This document shows positions 16,468-25,070 of a DNA stretch of 64,000 nt, in pieces. Origin of the DNA: Umezawaea beigongshangensis. Its GTDB lineage: Bacteria > Actinomycetota > Actinomycetes > Mycobacteriales > Pseudonocardiaceae. The position numbers and the translations under genes were made by a program. Under the pieces are notes generated by a model, which worked only from the letters and a program-made list of their open reading frames with translations, had not been told where the DNA came from and did not search any database. Position 1 is the first letter of the stretch; each line of letters opens with the position of its first letter. The stretch lies in the NCBI RefSeq assembly GCF_016464305.1, contig NZ_JAEIOJ010000013.1, positions 29,073-93,072 on the forward strand, given 5' to 3'.

Positions 16468-17078
16468 TCGTTCTCCCAACGTCGGCTCGCGTCGTCGAAC
16501 AACGCGGCGAACAGCGGTTCCGGCACCGCGCCCCTGGTGTAGCGCCTGCCGTACCGCTGGGCGTAGTGGGAGAACCACGTCGGATCGGCGTCCAGGAACA
16601 GGACGTCGTGAAATGCGATGCGGCGCAGTGCGAGCAGCGGAACCGGTGATTTCGACACCGGAAAGCGCGGATTCCGCGCGGCCGTGTCGGGACATCTCGC
16701 GTGGAACTGGCCCAGCATCAGGCCGCGCTGGACGAGGCGGGACTTCGCGGTCCGGTGCGCGTCGTCGAGCACCCGCGCCCGCTCGCCCGCCAGATCCGGC
16801 AGCACCACGACGAGCGCGTGCAGCGTGGTGTTCTTCGAGGGGAACTCGATCTCGTAGAAGCGTTGCACCATGCGCTCGACCAGCGCCACGACCTCGTCCA
16901 CGCCGGCCTGCGCGTCGACCCGCCACTCCTCGGTCCGCAGGCAGTCGGCTCTGCGCGCGGGCTCGACGAAGGGGCACACCGATCCGGTTCTGCCGATGTC
17001 CTGGTGCGGTTTGGTGAGATAGTTCTCGTACCAGTTCTGCGCAGCTGCCAGAGCCCACGAAGAAACGTCCCGTGCCAT
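16464..17078 (-). CDS. DUF6875-like protein heading the kynurenine operon
   Basis: 204 residues. Conserved-looking features are GSVCPFVEPARRADCLRTEE near 30, a YEIEFPSKNTTLHALVVVLP core strand/helix near 90, RGLMLGQFHARCPD with a possible active-site His near 135, and SPVPLLALRRIAFHDVLFLD followed by WFSHYAQRYGRR. I associate this pattern with DUF6875, whose function is unknown to me. It has no signal peptide or membrane segment. As first gene, with AGGGGGAA 8 bp before the ATG and a GTGA overlap onto tryptophan dioxygenase, it probably acts on tryptophan, kynurenine or an anthranilate product. The Cys-x-His elements could bind metal or heme; that is speculation. Confidence 0.6.
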   Translation of the reverse strand: MARDVSSWALAAAQNWYENYLTKPHQDIGRTGSVCPFVEPARRADCLRTEEWRVDAQAGVDEVVALVERMVQRFYEIEFPSKNTTLHALVVVLPDLAGERARVLDDAHRTAKSRLVQRGLMLGQFHARCPDTAARNPRFPVSKSPVPLLALRRIAFHDVLFLDADPTWFSHYAQRYGRRYTRGAVPEPLFAALFDDASRRWENE

Positions 17079-17215
17079 TGTTGTTCCCCCTGACAACGGC
17101 GTGTTCCCCCTGCTTCCACCATAGTCGGGGGGCACACTCCCGACAGGCCCGATCAGGTGAAGCTGGGTCCGCCTCGGCTGAGCCCGCTCCGAGCGGCGGC
17201 CGACGCTCCACAGAC

Positions 17216-17228
17216 GTCCACTGTGGAC
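17216..17228. repeat. Dispersed palindrome GTCCACTGTGGAC
   Basis: Perfect 6-bp arms around one base, in the divergent intergenic region between the kynurenine operon and the next gene. Near-identical palindromes occur at 22252 and 29290 and, as part of a larger hairpin, near 61300. Confidence 0.5.
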
Positions 17229-17278
17229 ATCCGGGAACGACTGTGGCGTTCGCGGCGCCGGACCGGGATGATCGTCCG

Positions 17279-18187
17279 ATGCGTTTCCTGGTGGTGGGTG
17301 CGAGCGGTCTGGTCGGACAGCACGTCGTCGAACAGCTCCGGCGGCGAGGGCACGGGGTGACCGCGGTGGCGCGCAGTCCGCGCGCCGGCGTCGACCACGC
17401 CCTCGACGTGACCACGGCGTCCGCGGAGCGGCTGCGCGCACTGCTGGCCGGTCACGACGGCGTCGTCTTCGCGGCCGGTGCCGACGACCGGGAGGTGCCG
17501 CGCGGTCCCGCGTACCCGGTGTTCCACCGCGGCAACGTCGCGCCGGTGGTGGCGCTGCTGACGGCGGCGCGCGAGGAGGGGCTGACCCGCGCGGTCGTGC
17601 TCGGGTCGTACTACACGCACTTCCACCGCCTGCACCCCGAGTGGGACCTCGCCGCCACCCACCCCTACGTGCTCAGCCGGGTGGAGCAGGCCAGGGCGGG
17701 CCGGGAGGCCGCCGGGCCCGGCCTGCCGGTCGCCGTGCTGGAACTCCCGTTCGTGTTCGGCAGGGCGGGGGACCGGCTGCCGAACTGGTCCGGCCCCCTG
17801 GACTCGTGGGTGCGGTCGCGGTCGCCGCTGTTCGCACCGGTGGGCGGCAGCGCCGCGACCACGGCCCGCCGCGTCGGCGAGGTGGCGGCCGACGCCCTGG
17901 AGCAGGCCTCCGGCGCGGACGTCCCGGTCGTGGACGAGAACCTGACGTGGCGGGACATGATCGGCCGCATCGCCTCGGCCGTCGACCGGGCACGTCCGGT
18001 GCGCCCGCTGCCGTCACCGGTGGTGCGCGGCGCCCTGCGGCTGACCGGGCTGGTGCAGGGCCTCACCGGCAAGCAGTCCGGTCTCGTCCCGGCGCGCCTG
18101 CCCGACCTCCTGCTGCGCGAGCTGTTCGTCGAGACCGACCGGCCCCGGTCGGTGAACGCCGCTCTCGCCGAGACCTTCCGGCCCTGA
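17279..18187 (+). CDS. NAD(P)-binding epimerase/SDR-like protein
   Basis: 302 residues of the extended/atypical SDR class. The N-terminus MRFLVVGASGLVGQHVVEQL is a GxxGxxG Rossmann fold; AAGADDREVPRG and VVLGSYYTHFHRLHPEW follow, with YVLSRVEQARAG as the YxxxR/K-type active region near 128 and LPFVFGRAGDRLPNW. The C-terminal half is the variable substrate domain. These proteins reduce or epimerise nucleotide sugars, ketones or quinones; I cannot specify. Start ATG has no strong ribosome binding site, but a GATGAT box lies 6 bp upstream, compatible with a leaderless message. Confidence 0.8.
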   Translation: MRFLVVGASGLVGQHVVEQLRRRGHGVTAVARSPRAGVDHALDVTTASAERLRALLAGHDGVVFAAGADDREVPRGPAYPVFHRGNVAPVVALLTAAREEGLTRAVVLGSYYTHFHRLHPEWDLAATHPYVLSRVEQARAGREAAGPGLPVAVLELPFVFGRAGDRLPNWSGPLDSWVRSRSPLFAPVGGSAATTARRVGEVAADALEQASGADVPVVDENLTWRDMIGRIASAVDRARPVRPLPSPVVRGALRLTGLVQGLTGKQSGLVPARLPDLLLRELFVETDRPRSVNAALAETFRP

Positions 18188-18192
18188 CGTCG

Positions 18193-19050
18193 TCAGTCCC
18201 ACCAGAAGACCCACGAGTGGTCGCCGACGATCCGCTCGGCGTGCGCGGCCAGGGTGCGCGGTTCGTCGCCCTGCCAGACGTTGTCCGGGCAGAGGGCGAA
18301 GTGCTCGGCGGCGACGGCCAGCGCCTCCTCGTGCGTCGCGGGCGGCGCGGCGACGCTGAGCAGGAGCGTGGAGAACCCGACGCCGACGACCCTCGCGCCG
18401 AACCGCTCCTCCCAGTCGCGCAGCACCGCGGACACCTCGGCCGTGTCGTCGGTGTGGTTGGTCGGGCCGGTCCAGCCCGCGACGGTCAGCGCGTCCGCGC
18501 CCCGCTCCGCGGCCACCAGGCCCAGCCGCATCGAGCCGTGACCCGCCAGCAGCTGTTCGGCGAGGTCGTCGGCAATGCGGTCGGGGTCGATGCGCGCCGG
18601 TCGCGCCGGTGACGTGCCGGGCCACTGCCGGCCGAACGGCGCGGTGGCGGCCAGGCGCTCGGCCGGCGAGAGTCCGTCGTGCTCGTTCTCGCCGGTGTGG
18701 GCGGCCCACCAGCGCGCCAGCAGCGCGGCCGGGTCGTGCTCGCCGGGGAACGACATGTCACCGGGCAGCACCTCGCCATTCCCCCACGGCCGGTACTCCT
18801 CGTCCTCGTCGTCCAGCGCGTCGAGCAGCAGCGGCCACAGCCCGGACCGGGCGTGCTCGGCGCGCAGCCGGGCCCACAGCCCGGCGGGGGCGGGCTCGTC
18901 GCTGAGCCAGAACGCGGCGCGGTCGCCGTCCTCCTCCTCGGGGAACACCACCCGGCCGGGCGGCAGCGGAACCGCCAGGGAGCGACCGGTGACGGCACCT
19001 TCGGTGAACAGGTCCCGCAGGTCGGCGGGCAGCGAGGGTTCGAAGATCAC
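18193..19050 (-). CDS. DUF4253-domain protein
   Basis: 285 residues. The C-terminal 110 residues match DUF4253: LTVAGWTGPTNHTDDTAEVS, then AVLRDWEERFGARVVGVGFS, TLLLSVAAPPATHEEALAVA and AEHFALCPDNVWQG ending in HSWVFWWD. The N-terminal half has Pro- and Trp-rich linker-like sequence. The family is widespread in actinobacteria and may take part in toxin-immunity or stress roles; its biochemical function is unknown. GTG start at 19050 has no Shine-Dalgarno; TACGAT (19057-19062) lies 6 bp upstream, as expected for a leaderless transcript. It converges with the preceding gene, 5 bp apart. Confidence 0.8.
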   Translation of the reverse strand: MIFEPSLPADLRDLFTEGAVTGRSLAVPLPPGRVVFPEEEDGDRAAFWLSDEPAPAGLWARLRAEHARSGLWPLLLDALDDEDEEYRPWGNGEVLPGDMSFPGEHDPAALLARWWAAHTGENEHDGLSPAERLAATAPFGRQWPGTSPARPARIDPDRIADDLAEQLLAGHGSMRLGLVAAERGADALTVAGWTGPTNHTDDTAEVSAVLRDWEERFGARVVGVGFSTLLLSVAAPPATHEEALAVAAEHFALCPDNVWQGDEPRTLAAHAERIVGDHSWVFWWD

Positions 19051-19220
19051 GGGCGGATCGTAGGCGGTGGGGCCGACGCGCGCCCGGACACGGCTGGAGC
19101 GTGTTCCAGGAGTCCGGTCCGGTGGCGGTCGTGATCGCCGGGAACCGCCCCGGCGAGACTGGAGCCGGACACGGACTCCCGAACCGCGGCCCGTGCCGAC
19201 CAGAACCGGAAGGAGGGGTC

Positions 19221-19451
19221 GTGACGGACGAGGAGCTCGTCGTCGAGTTCGCCCTGACCCGGGTGGACCACCCGGACCTCGACCTGGAGGAGATCGCCGC
19301 CCTCGTCGTCCGGCGGGTGGGCGCGGACCGGATGCTGGAGTTCGCCTCCCGGACCCTCGCCGTCCGCGGCGAGCTGCGCGGCGCGGTGTTCCCCTCCGCC
19401 GTGGAGCACGTGCTGCGGGTGGTGCTGACCGTGCGCGGACCCGCCGACTGA
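19221..19451 (+). CDS. Small hypothetical protein
   Basis: 76 residues, acidic, helical, starting VTDEELVVEFALTRVDH and containing LEEIAALVVRRVGADRMLEF. A strong AAGGAGGGG sits 2-11 bp before the GTG start, which supports translation. I do not recognise the family; it has no Cys motif, signal or membrane segment. Isolated between two leftward genes. Confidence 0.6.
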   Translation: MTDEELVVEFALTRVDHPDLDLEEIAALVVRRVGADRMLEFASRTLAVRGELRGAVFPSAVEHVLRVVLTVRGPAD

Positions 19452-19491
19452 GCGGCCCGGCGCGGAGGCGGTCGCCCTCGCGCCGGGCCGC
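19452..19491. terminator. Bidirectional hairpin
   Basis: GCGGCCCGGCGCG (19452-19464) pairs with 19479-19491 around a 14-nt loop. It lies between the convergent small gene and the CE15 esterase and can serve both. Confidence 0.6.
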
Positions 19492-19505
19492 GCGGAGCGG
19501 GAGGA

Positions 19506-21131
19506 CTACCCGGCCGCGCAGGTGGTGGTCGTCCCCGTGCCGGTCCCGGTGCCCTGGTAGCCGAACTCGACCGACCGGCCCGGAGCGATCGAGCCGTTGA
19601 AGCCGACGTCGGTGAACTGGACCGTGCCGCTGTCCCCGCTGCGCTCGGCGTTCCAGACGCTCGTGATGCTCGCACCCGACGGCAGCGTCGTGGAGACCGT
19701 CCAGCCGGTCACCGGCGACGCTCCGGCGGTGACCCGCACCGTGGCGACGAAACCGCCCGTCCACCGGTCGACCGACGTCGACGCCGAGCAGCCGTCACCG
19801 GCCGGTGGAGCCGTGGTCGTGGTGGTCGTGGTGGTGGTGGTCGTGGTCGTCGTGGTGGGGCCGTCGGTGAGTGTCGGGGTCTGCCAGTTCCGCCACCCGG
19901 ACAGGTTCCCTGCGGCCTTGGCGGAGATCCTCATCGCACCGGGGGCGTTGCCCGTCTTCAGCAGGAACTTCTGGATGTTCTGCTGCAACGGGGTGCGCCA
20001 CTCGGGCCTGGAGGCGCAGTGGCTGCCGTCCTGGACGTCGGACCAGTAGGTGATGTTGTCGCCCGCGCCGAGCGCCTTGTAGACCTCCGCGCCGCCCAGG
20101 GCCGCCACGCTCGCCGACCTCGGGCCCAGGTTGGCGATGTGGGGGTTGTCCATGACGAACAGGCCCCGCGGCGCGACCATGGCCACGATCTCGTGCGTGT
20201 CCACCGGAAGCCCGTTCGGGTTGCCGGTGAAGGAGCCGAAGGCGTCGCCCAGCCACGGCTGCTCCCCGTAGGCGCTGCTCAGGCTCTGCGCGCCCTCGCC
20301 GGGAATGCCGCGGAAGATCGGCAGACCCGCGCTGCCGGACTCGATCGGCATGGTCAGGGCGATGCGCTGGTCCAGCGCGCCGATCGCGAAGGCGCCCTTC
20401 CCGTACCGCGAGCACCCGGTCACGCCCATCGCGTCGGCCTTGAGGACGGTGCCGCCCGACTGCTCGACCACGTCGACGATCCGGCTCACGCCCCACGACC
20501 AGGCGGCCAGCAGGCCCGTGCTGCTCGACGAGCCGTAGACGCTGTAGAACGCGCCCTGCTTGTTGTTGCGCGGCGTGCCCTCCCTGCCGACCGCGAGGGG
20601 GTCGTAGCTGATCACGGCGGCGCCGGCGGCCTTGATGGCGGCCGTGTCCGCGCCGAACCCGCCCACGACGACGACGGCGGGGAAGGGGCCGGAACCGCTC
20701 GGCAGTTCGACCCTCGCCGAGAAGCTGGCGCTCCTGCCGTTGTGCGTCGCGTTCACGGTGATGCTGCTGGTCGAGACCGTTCCGGTGACGCTCGCGGGTT
20801 TCGCGGGCTTGTCGCCGTAGACGTACCGCTCCACCAGCTCCCTGATCTCCGCCCGTCGGCAGCGCCAGTCGGACCTGGTGGAGATGCGCGTGCCGTTCAG
20901 CCTCGTGAAGGGATCGGGCAACGAGGAGCTGGAGGTCGTCGTGCCGGGCAGGGTCACCGGGCAGTCTGCGCCCTCGTCCTCGACGGGCGCGGCGACCGCG
21001 ACGCCGCCGACGGCGGCCTCGGCGGTCGTGGTCCTCGCCACCGCCGTCGTCGCTCCGGCGACCGCGAGCGCCGCCACAGCCAGACCGGCGACCGTCGTAC
21101 GGATTCGGGGGCGACCCGAGCTGATGATCAC
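19506..21131 (-). CDS. Secreted CE15 glucuronoyl methylesterase with CBM2
   Basis: 541 residues. Signal peptide at 1-35. The CE15 catalytic domain (about 60-400) carries the family serine motif GVTGCSRYGKGAFAIGALDQ near 234, TMPIESGSAG (acidic residue) and DNPHIANLGPRS, with the catalytic His probably in VQDGSHCASRPEW. A Thr-only linker of about 15 residues follows, then a CBM2 (cellulose-binding) domain with VDRWTGGFVATVRVTAGASP, VTGWTVSTTLPSG and SVEFGYQGTG. CE15 enzymes cleave the ester between lignin and 4-O-methylglucuronic acid of xylan, complementing the GH10 xylanase at 27.8-28.9 kb. GTG at 21131 is preceded by GGAAGGAGAG at ideal spacing. Confidence 0.9.
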   Translation of the reverse strand: MIISSGRPRIRTTVAGLAVAALAVAGATTAVARTTTAEAAVGGVAVAAPVEDEGADCPVTLPGTTTSSSSLPDPFTRLNGTRISTRSDWRCRRAEIRELVERYVYGDKPAKPASVTGTVSTSSITVNATHNGRSASFSARVELPSGSGPFPAVVVVGGFGADTAAIKAAGAAVISYDPLAVGREGTPRNNKQGAFYSVYGSSSSTGLLAAWSWGVSRIVDVVEQSGGTVLKADAMGVTGCSRYGKGAFAIGALDQRIALTMPIESGSAGLPIFRGIPGEGAQSLSSAYGEQPWLGDAFGSFTGNPNGLPVDTHEIVAMVAPRGLFVMDNPHIANLGPRSASVAALGGAEVYKALGAGDNITYWSDVQDGSHCASRPEWRTPLQQNIQKFLLKTGNAPGAMRISAKAAGNLSGWRNWQTPTLTDGPTTTTTTTTTTTTTTTAPPAGDGCSASTSVDRWTGGFVATVRVTAGASPVTGWTVSTTLPSGASITSVWNAERSGDSGTVQFTDVGFNGSIAPGRSVEFGYQGTGTGTGTTTTCAAG

Positions 21132-21201
21132 CAGGGCTCTCCTTCCGCGTGCGTGGCGGCGGCGGACGACGGTGATCGCTGATCCGGCACGTCGGCGACC
21201 T

Positions 21202-21233
21202 AAAGTTTCGTGGAAATTACCGAAAGATGTCAA
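21202..21233 (-). promoter_or_regulatory. CE15 promoter: TTGACA and GAAA/TTTC elements
   Basis: On the minus strand TTGACA (21233-21228) is followed by CTTTCGGTAATTTCC and CGAAACTTT (down to 21202), about 70 bp before the start codon. The same TTTCSGWAA(g)TTTCC pattern occurs upstream of the GH10 xylanase. Conserved GAAA-N-TTTC motifs have been described in actinomycete xylanase promoters, so this may be a shared hemicellulose-responsive operator. Confidence 0.5.
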
Positions 21234-21292
21234 CGTCGTGCACGCCGAACCAGGCTGTCGCGTCGCTGTCGAGACGCCCCGAGCGGGGAGGA

Positions 21293-22189
21293 TCAGCCCG
21301 TGGCCGCCAGGACGGCCGAGGCGATCACCTCGTGGCCCTCCGCGGTGGGGTGCACGTCGGTGTACCGGCAGAAGTAGGTCAGCGCGCACACCCTCGCCAC
21401 CGCGGCCGGGACCGAGCCGTAGGTCGGGTCGGCGGTGACCTCCGTCAACGGCGCGTAACCCCCGGTCGTGGCCGTGACGTCCACGAACTCCGCCCCGACC
21501 TTCTCGTACTCCGACTTCAGCGCGGTGTTGAAGAAGTTCTGGAACAGCGGCACCGACAGGCGCGCGAGGCTCTGGCCGTCGGTGAACTCGGGGGACACCC
21601 ACGCACCGAGGAACACGTCCGGGTAGGTCAGGCCGACGATCGGGGCGTCACCGGCCGCGTCGCGCAGGACGGGCAGGACGGCCGCCAGGTTCGTCCGGAC
21701 GTCGGCCACGGCCCTGGAGGCGCACCCGAGCGGGTCCGCCGCCCGCGCGCACGGCGCCAGGTCGTTGCCGCCGATCACCAGCGTCACCAGGCCCACCCGT
21801 CCCCGGTGCTCGCGCAGCGTCTGCACGGCCGCGTCGAGCTGGGTGCGGCCGGCCGGGTCGGGCGCGTCGAGGGCGCGAGCGGCGGGGGTGCAGCCGGGTT
21901 CCTCGCGCAACTGCGCCGAGGTGACACCGCTGCACGCGAGGTTGATCAGCCGCAGGCCCGACCGCTCGGCGACGAGGTCGGCGAAACCGCCCCGCCGGCT
22001 GCCCGCCGGAGCGCCGCCGTCGGCCGGTCGGTAGCCGGTCGCGTACGAGTCACCCAGCGACACGTGCACGAGGTCGGCGGGCGGCGGGCTGCTGCTCGGC
22101 GCCGTCGGCGCCGTCGGGCCTGCGGCGCACGCCCCGAGCAGTACCGCCAGCGTCGCGCCCACCAGCGCGGATCGTCGAGTTCCCGGCAC
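21293..22189 (-). CDS. SGNH-hydrolase lipoprotein
   Basis: 298 residues. N-terminal lipoprotein signal with lipobox LLGAC. The SGNH blocks are clear: VSLGDSYATGYRP (block I, Ser), Gly of NLACSGVTSAQL (II), VIGGNDLAPC (III, Asn) and DVHPTAEGHEVIA (V, Asp and His). Six Cys (CSG, EEPGC, PCARA, GCAS, RVCAL, YFCRY) fit the disulfides of Streptomyces scabies esterase/SEST-type lipases. It should hydrolyse esters at the cell surface. GTG at 22189 has GAGAGG 6 bp upstream; GTG at 22195 is the alternative. Confidence 0.88.
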   Translation of the reverse strand: MPGTRRSALVGATLAVLLGACAAGPTAPTAPSSSPPPADLVHVSLGDSYATGYRPADGGAPAGSRRGGFADLVAERSGLRLINLACSGVTSAQLREEPGCTPAARALDAPDPAGRTQLDAAVQTLREHRGRVGLVTLVIGGNDLAPCARAADPLGCASRAVADVRTNLAAVLPVLRDAAGDAPIVGLTYPDVFLGAWVSPEFTDGQSLARLSVPLFQNFFNTALKSEYEKVGAEFVDVTATTGGYAPLTEVTADPTYGSVPAAVARVCALTYFCRYTDVHPTAEGHEVIASAVLAATG

Positions 22190-22251
22190 GTCCACCCCTC
22201 TCGTCCGGAACGTCGCCGTCCCGTCCTCCCAGCGTACAGCCCGTCCAAGAA

Positions 22252-22264
22252 GTCCACAGTGGAC
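22252..22264. repeat. Dispersed palindrome GTCCACAGTGGAC
   Basis: Perfect 13-bp palindrome in the divergent space between the SGNH lipoprotein and the sulfonate operon; same motif class as 17216 and 29290. Confidence 0.5.
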
Positions 22265-22435
22265 CGGCGACCGCACCGGCGCGCGAACCCGGGTCCGCCG
22301 CCCGGATGCCACGAAACCTCCCGCCGCGCAAGACCTCCCGGCGAAGGTGTCCACGAAGCGAGAAGATCGATCCACCGCGCCGGGCTTCGCTACGTTCACC
22401 GCTGTCCGCTCGTCCCGCTCCTCCCCGGAGACCGC

Positions 22436-23251
22436 ATGACGCAGAACGATCCGACGGGTGCCACTCTGTCGGCCGCGCACTCGGTCCTGGTGCGCGCGGC
22501 CGCCGTGGTCGCGCTGATCGGGCTCTGGCAGATGCTGGTCCTGGCGGAGTTCTGGCCGCCGGTGGTCCTGCCGGGGCCGGGACGGGTGTGGGACCAGCTG
22601 ATCACCGCCTCCGACGCGGGCAACGGCCAGGGCGGGTACGCGGGCTCCACCGTGGCCGAACGGCTGGCCGTGAGCCTGCGCAGGGTCGGCTACGGATCGG
22701 CCTACGGCATCGTGATCGGTGTCGGGCTCGGCCTGGTGATGGGTCTGGTCCCGCTGGTCCGCGCGGTGGCCGAGCCGTTCGTGACGTTCCTGCGCGCCCT
22801 GCCCCCGCTGGCCTACCTGAGCCTGCTGGTCATCTGGTTCGGCATCGACGAGGAACCCAAGGTGTACCTGCTGGTGGTCGCCGCGTTCCCGCCCGTCGCC
22901 GTCGCGACCGCCGCCGCGGTCACCGGGGTGAACCGGCAGTACGTGGAGGCCGCGCACGCGCTCGGGGCGACCCGGCTCGGCGTGGTCGCCACCGTCGTGC
23001 TGCCCGCCTCCGCCCCGGAGATCCTGACCGGCGTGCGGCTGGCGGTGGGAGTCGCCTACAGCTCGGTCGTCGCGGCCGAGACCGTCAACGGCGCGGACGG
23101 CATCGGGGGCATGGTCCTCAACGCCCAGCGCTACAACCAGACATCGGTGGTCCTGCTCGGACTCGTCGTCATCGGCGTGACCGGCCTGCTCATCGACACC
23201 GCCGTCCTCGCGCTGCACCGCGCCGTCTCGCCGTGGCGCGGGCGGGCGTGA
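22436..23251 (+). CDS. ABC transporter permease, sulfonate/taurine type
   Basis: 271 residues with six membrane helices in the SsuC/TauC pattern: LWQMLVLAEFWPPVVLPGP at the N-terminus, ERLAVSLRRVGYGSAYGIVI and GVGLGLVMGLVPLVRAVAEP, FLRALPPLAYLSLLVIWFGI, then the EAA loop YVEAAHALGATRLGVVATVV. First gene of a four-gene operon: its TGA overlaps a possible GTG of the binding-protein gene. GGAG lies 5 bp upstream of the ATG. It forms the channel for uptake of an organosulfonate or a related compound. Confidence 0.9.
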   Translation: MTQNDPTGATLSAAHSVLVRAAAVVALIGLWQMLVLAEFWPPVVLPGPGRVWDQLITASDAGNGQGGYAGSTVAERLAVSLRRVGYGSAYGIVIGVGLGLVMGLVPLVRAVAEPFVTFLRALPPLAYLSLLVIWFGIDEEPKVYLLVVAAFPPVAVATAAAVTGVNRQYVEAAHALGATRLGVVATVVLPASAPEILTGVRLAVGVAYSSVVAAETVNGADGIGGMVLNAQRYNQTSVVLLGLVVIGVTGLLIDTAVLALHRAVSPWRGRA

Positions 23252-23274
23252 GCGCCGAAACCGGGAGCACATCC

Positions 23275-24294
23275 GTGTCCGTCAGCCGCAGATCGGTCCT
23301 GTCCCTGCTCGCCGCCGCGCCGGCGCTGGCCGCGTGCGGGGTCGGCGGTTCGTCCTCCTCCGGGTCGGGTGAGCGCCCCGAGGTCCGCATCGCCTACCAG
23401 AACTTCGCCGACAGCACGCTGCTGGTGAAGGACCGGGGCGCCCTGGAGGCGGCGCTGCCCGGCCACCGGGTCACCTGGACGTCGTTCGACTCCGGCGCGA
23501 GCATCAACACCGCGTTCCTCGGCGGTGCGATCGACCTCGCGGTCATCGGCAGCAGCCCGGCCGCGGCCGGGCTGTGCCCGCCGTTGAACATCCCCTACCA
23601 GGTGATCGAGCTGCTGAACGTGATCGGGAACAGCGAGGCGCTGGTGGTGCGCGGGGCGAGCGGTGTCACCGACGTCGCGGGACTGACCGGCCGCAAGGTC
23701 GCCGTGCCGTTCGGCTCGACCGCGCACTACAGCCTCCTGGCCGCGTTCCAGCGGGCGGGCGTGGACCCGGCGTCGGTGACGCTGGTGGACCTGGAGCCGC
23801 AGAACGTCCAGGCGGCCTGGCAGCGCGGCGACGTCGACGGCGCGTACGTGTGGACGCCCGTGCTCGGCGTGCTCCAGCAGGACGGCGTGACGCTCGTCGA
23901 CAGCGCCGAACTGGCCGCCGCGGGCAAGCCGACGCTGACGTTCACGGTGGCGCGCACCGAGTTCGCCGAGCAGCACGGCGACGTGGTGGACGCGTGGCTC
24001 ACCGCCACCGACGACGCGCTCAAGAAGGTCAAGACCGAGCCGCGGGTGGTCGCGGAGGCCGTGGCGCGGCAGATCGGCGCGGGTGTGGACGACGCGCTGT
24101 CCCAGCTCCAGCAGAACATCTACCTCGACCACGCCGAGCAGCGCGCGCCCGAGTACTTCGGCACGCCCGACGCGCCCGGCCAGCTCGCCGACCAGTTGCG
24201 GGCCGCCGCGGAGTTCCTGCACGGGCAGAAGAAGGTGGACTCGGTGCCGGACCCGAGCGTGTTCCGCGCGGCCCTGCGGATGCCCCGTGGCTGA
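23275..24294 (+). CDS. ABC transporter substrate-binding lipoprotein (SsuA/TauA-like)
   Basis: 339 residues. Signal sequence SRRSVLSLLAAAPALAAC with lipobox LAAC and a Tat-like SRRS start. The mature part has the NMT1/SsuA fold: RIAYQNFADSTLLVKDRGAL, FLGGAIDLAVIGSSPA, LTGRKVAVPFGSTAHYSLLA and GDVDGAYVWTPVLGVLQQDG. It captures the sulfonate outside the membrane. GTG at 23275 is favoured by GGGAG 7 bp upstream; GTG at 23248 overlaps the permease stop (GTGA) and would add nine residues. Its 3' end overlaps the ATPase start by 8 bp. Confidence 0.9.
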   Translation: MSVSRRSVLSLLAAAPALAACGVGGSSSSGSGERPEVRIAYQNFADSTLLVKDRGALEAALPGHRVTWTSFDSGASINTAFLGGAIDLAVIGSSPAAAGLCPPLNIPYQVIELLNVIGNSEALVVRGASGVTDVAGLTGRKVAVPFGSTAHYSLLAAFQRAGVDPASVTLVDLEPQNVQAAWQRGDVDGAYVWTPVLGVLQQDGVTLVDSAELAAAGKPTLTFTVARTEFAEQHGDVVDAWLTATDDALKKVKTEPRVVAEAVARQIGAGVDDALSQLQQNIYLDHAEQRAPEYFGTPDAPGQLADQLRAAAEFLHGQKKVDSVPDPSVFRAALRMPRG

Positions 24295-25054
24295 GCCGCT
24301 GGTCGAGTTGACCGGCGTCGAGCACCGGTACCGGGCGAAGCGGACCGAGGTGCCCGTCCTCGGACCACTGGACCTGCGGGTCGACCGCGGCGAGTTCCTG
24401 GTCGTCGTCGGGCCCTCGGGGTCGGGCAAGAGCACCCTGCTGCGGCTGATCAGCGGGTTCGAGCGGCCGTCGACCGGCGAGGTGCTCGTGCTCGGTCGGG
24501 CGCCCGCGCCGGGGCGGGACGTCGGCACGGTGTTCCAGCAACCCCGGCTGTTCCCCTGGCAGACCGCGGGCGGCAACGTCGGCACCGCGCTGCGCTGGGC
24601 GGGCGTACCGCGCGCCGATCGTCCACAGCGGACCCGCGAGCTGCTCGGACAGGTCGGGCTGGCCGAGCTGGGAGCCCGCCGCACGTGGGAGATCTCCGGC
24701 GGGCAGCAGCAGCGGGTGGCCATCGCCCGAGCACTGGCCGCCCGGCCCACGCTGCTGCTGATGGACGAGCCGTTCGCCGCGCTGGACGCGCTGACCCGCG
24801 AGCGGCTCCAGGAGGACGTCCGCTCGCTGACCGACGGCGACCGCGGTGTGGTGTTCGTGACGCACAGCGTGGACGAGGCCGTGTTCCTGGCCGATCGCGT
24901 CGTCGTGCTGTCCGACCGGCCGGGTCGGGTGGCGCTGGACCTGCCCGTTCCGCTGCCGCGCTCCGGCGTGCCGGCCGACCAGCTGCGCGGTTCGGCGGAG
25001 TTCGCCGCGCTGCGCGGTGAGGTCGCCGGTGCCGTCCGCGCGGTCGCGGTCTGA
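24287..25054 (+). CDS. ABC transporter ATP-binding protein (SsuB/TauB-like)
   Basis: 255 residues. Walker A GPSGSGKST near 44, Q-loop FQQPRLFPWQT near 85, signature SGGQQQRVAIARAL near 132, Walker B LLLMDEPFAALDAL near 153 and H-loop VFVTHSVDEAVFLADR. The FPWQ Q-loop and C-terminal layout are those of nitrate/sulfonate/taurine importers. Begins inside the last codons of the binding-protein gene, so it is translationally coupled. Confidence 0.92.
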   Translation: MAEPLVELTGVEHRYRAKRTEVPVLGPLDLRVDRGEFLVVVGPSGSGKSTLLRLISGFERPSTGEVLVLGRAPAPGRDVGTVFQQPRLFPWQTAGGNVGTALRWAGVPRADRPQRTRELLGQVGLAELGARRTWEISGGQQQRVAIARALAARPTLLLMDEPFAALDALTRERLQEDVRSLTDGDRGVVFVTHSVDEAVFLADRVVVLSDRPGRVALDLPVPLPRSGVPADQLRGSAEFAALRGEVAGAVRAVAV

Positions 25055-25070
25055 TCCGCGAGGAGAGACC

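Noticed and set aside
13614-17078. Kynurenine operon as part of a large NRPS/actinomycin-type cluster
   Set aside because: No NRPS, PKS or 3-hydroxy-4-methylanthranilate genes lie within the window on either side.
22249-22435. Possible riboswitch or leader upstream of the sulfonate operon
   Set aside because: Only the 13-bp palindrome is structured; no conserved riboswitch elements recognised.
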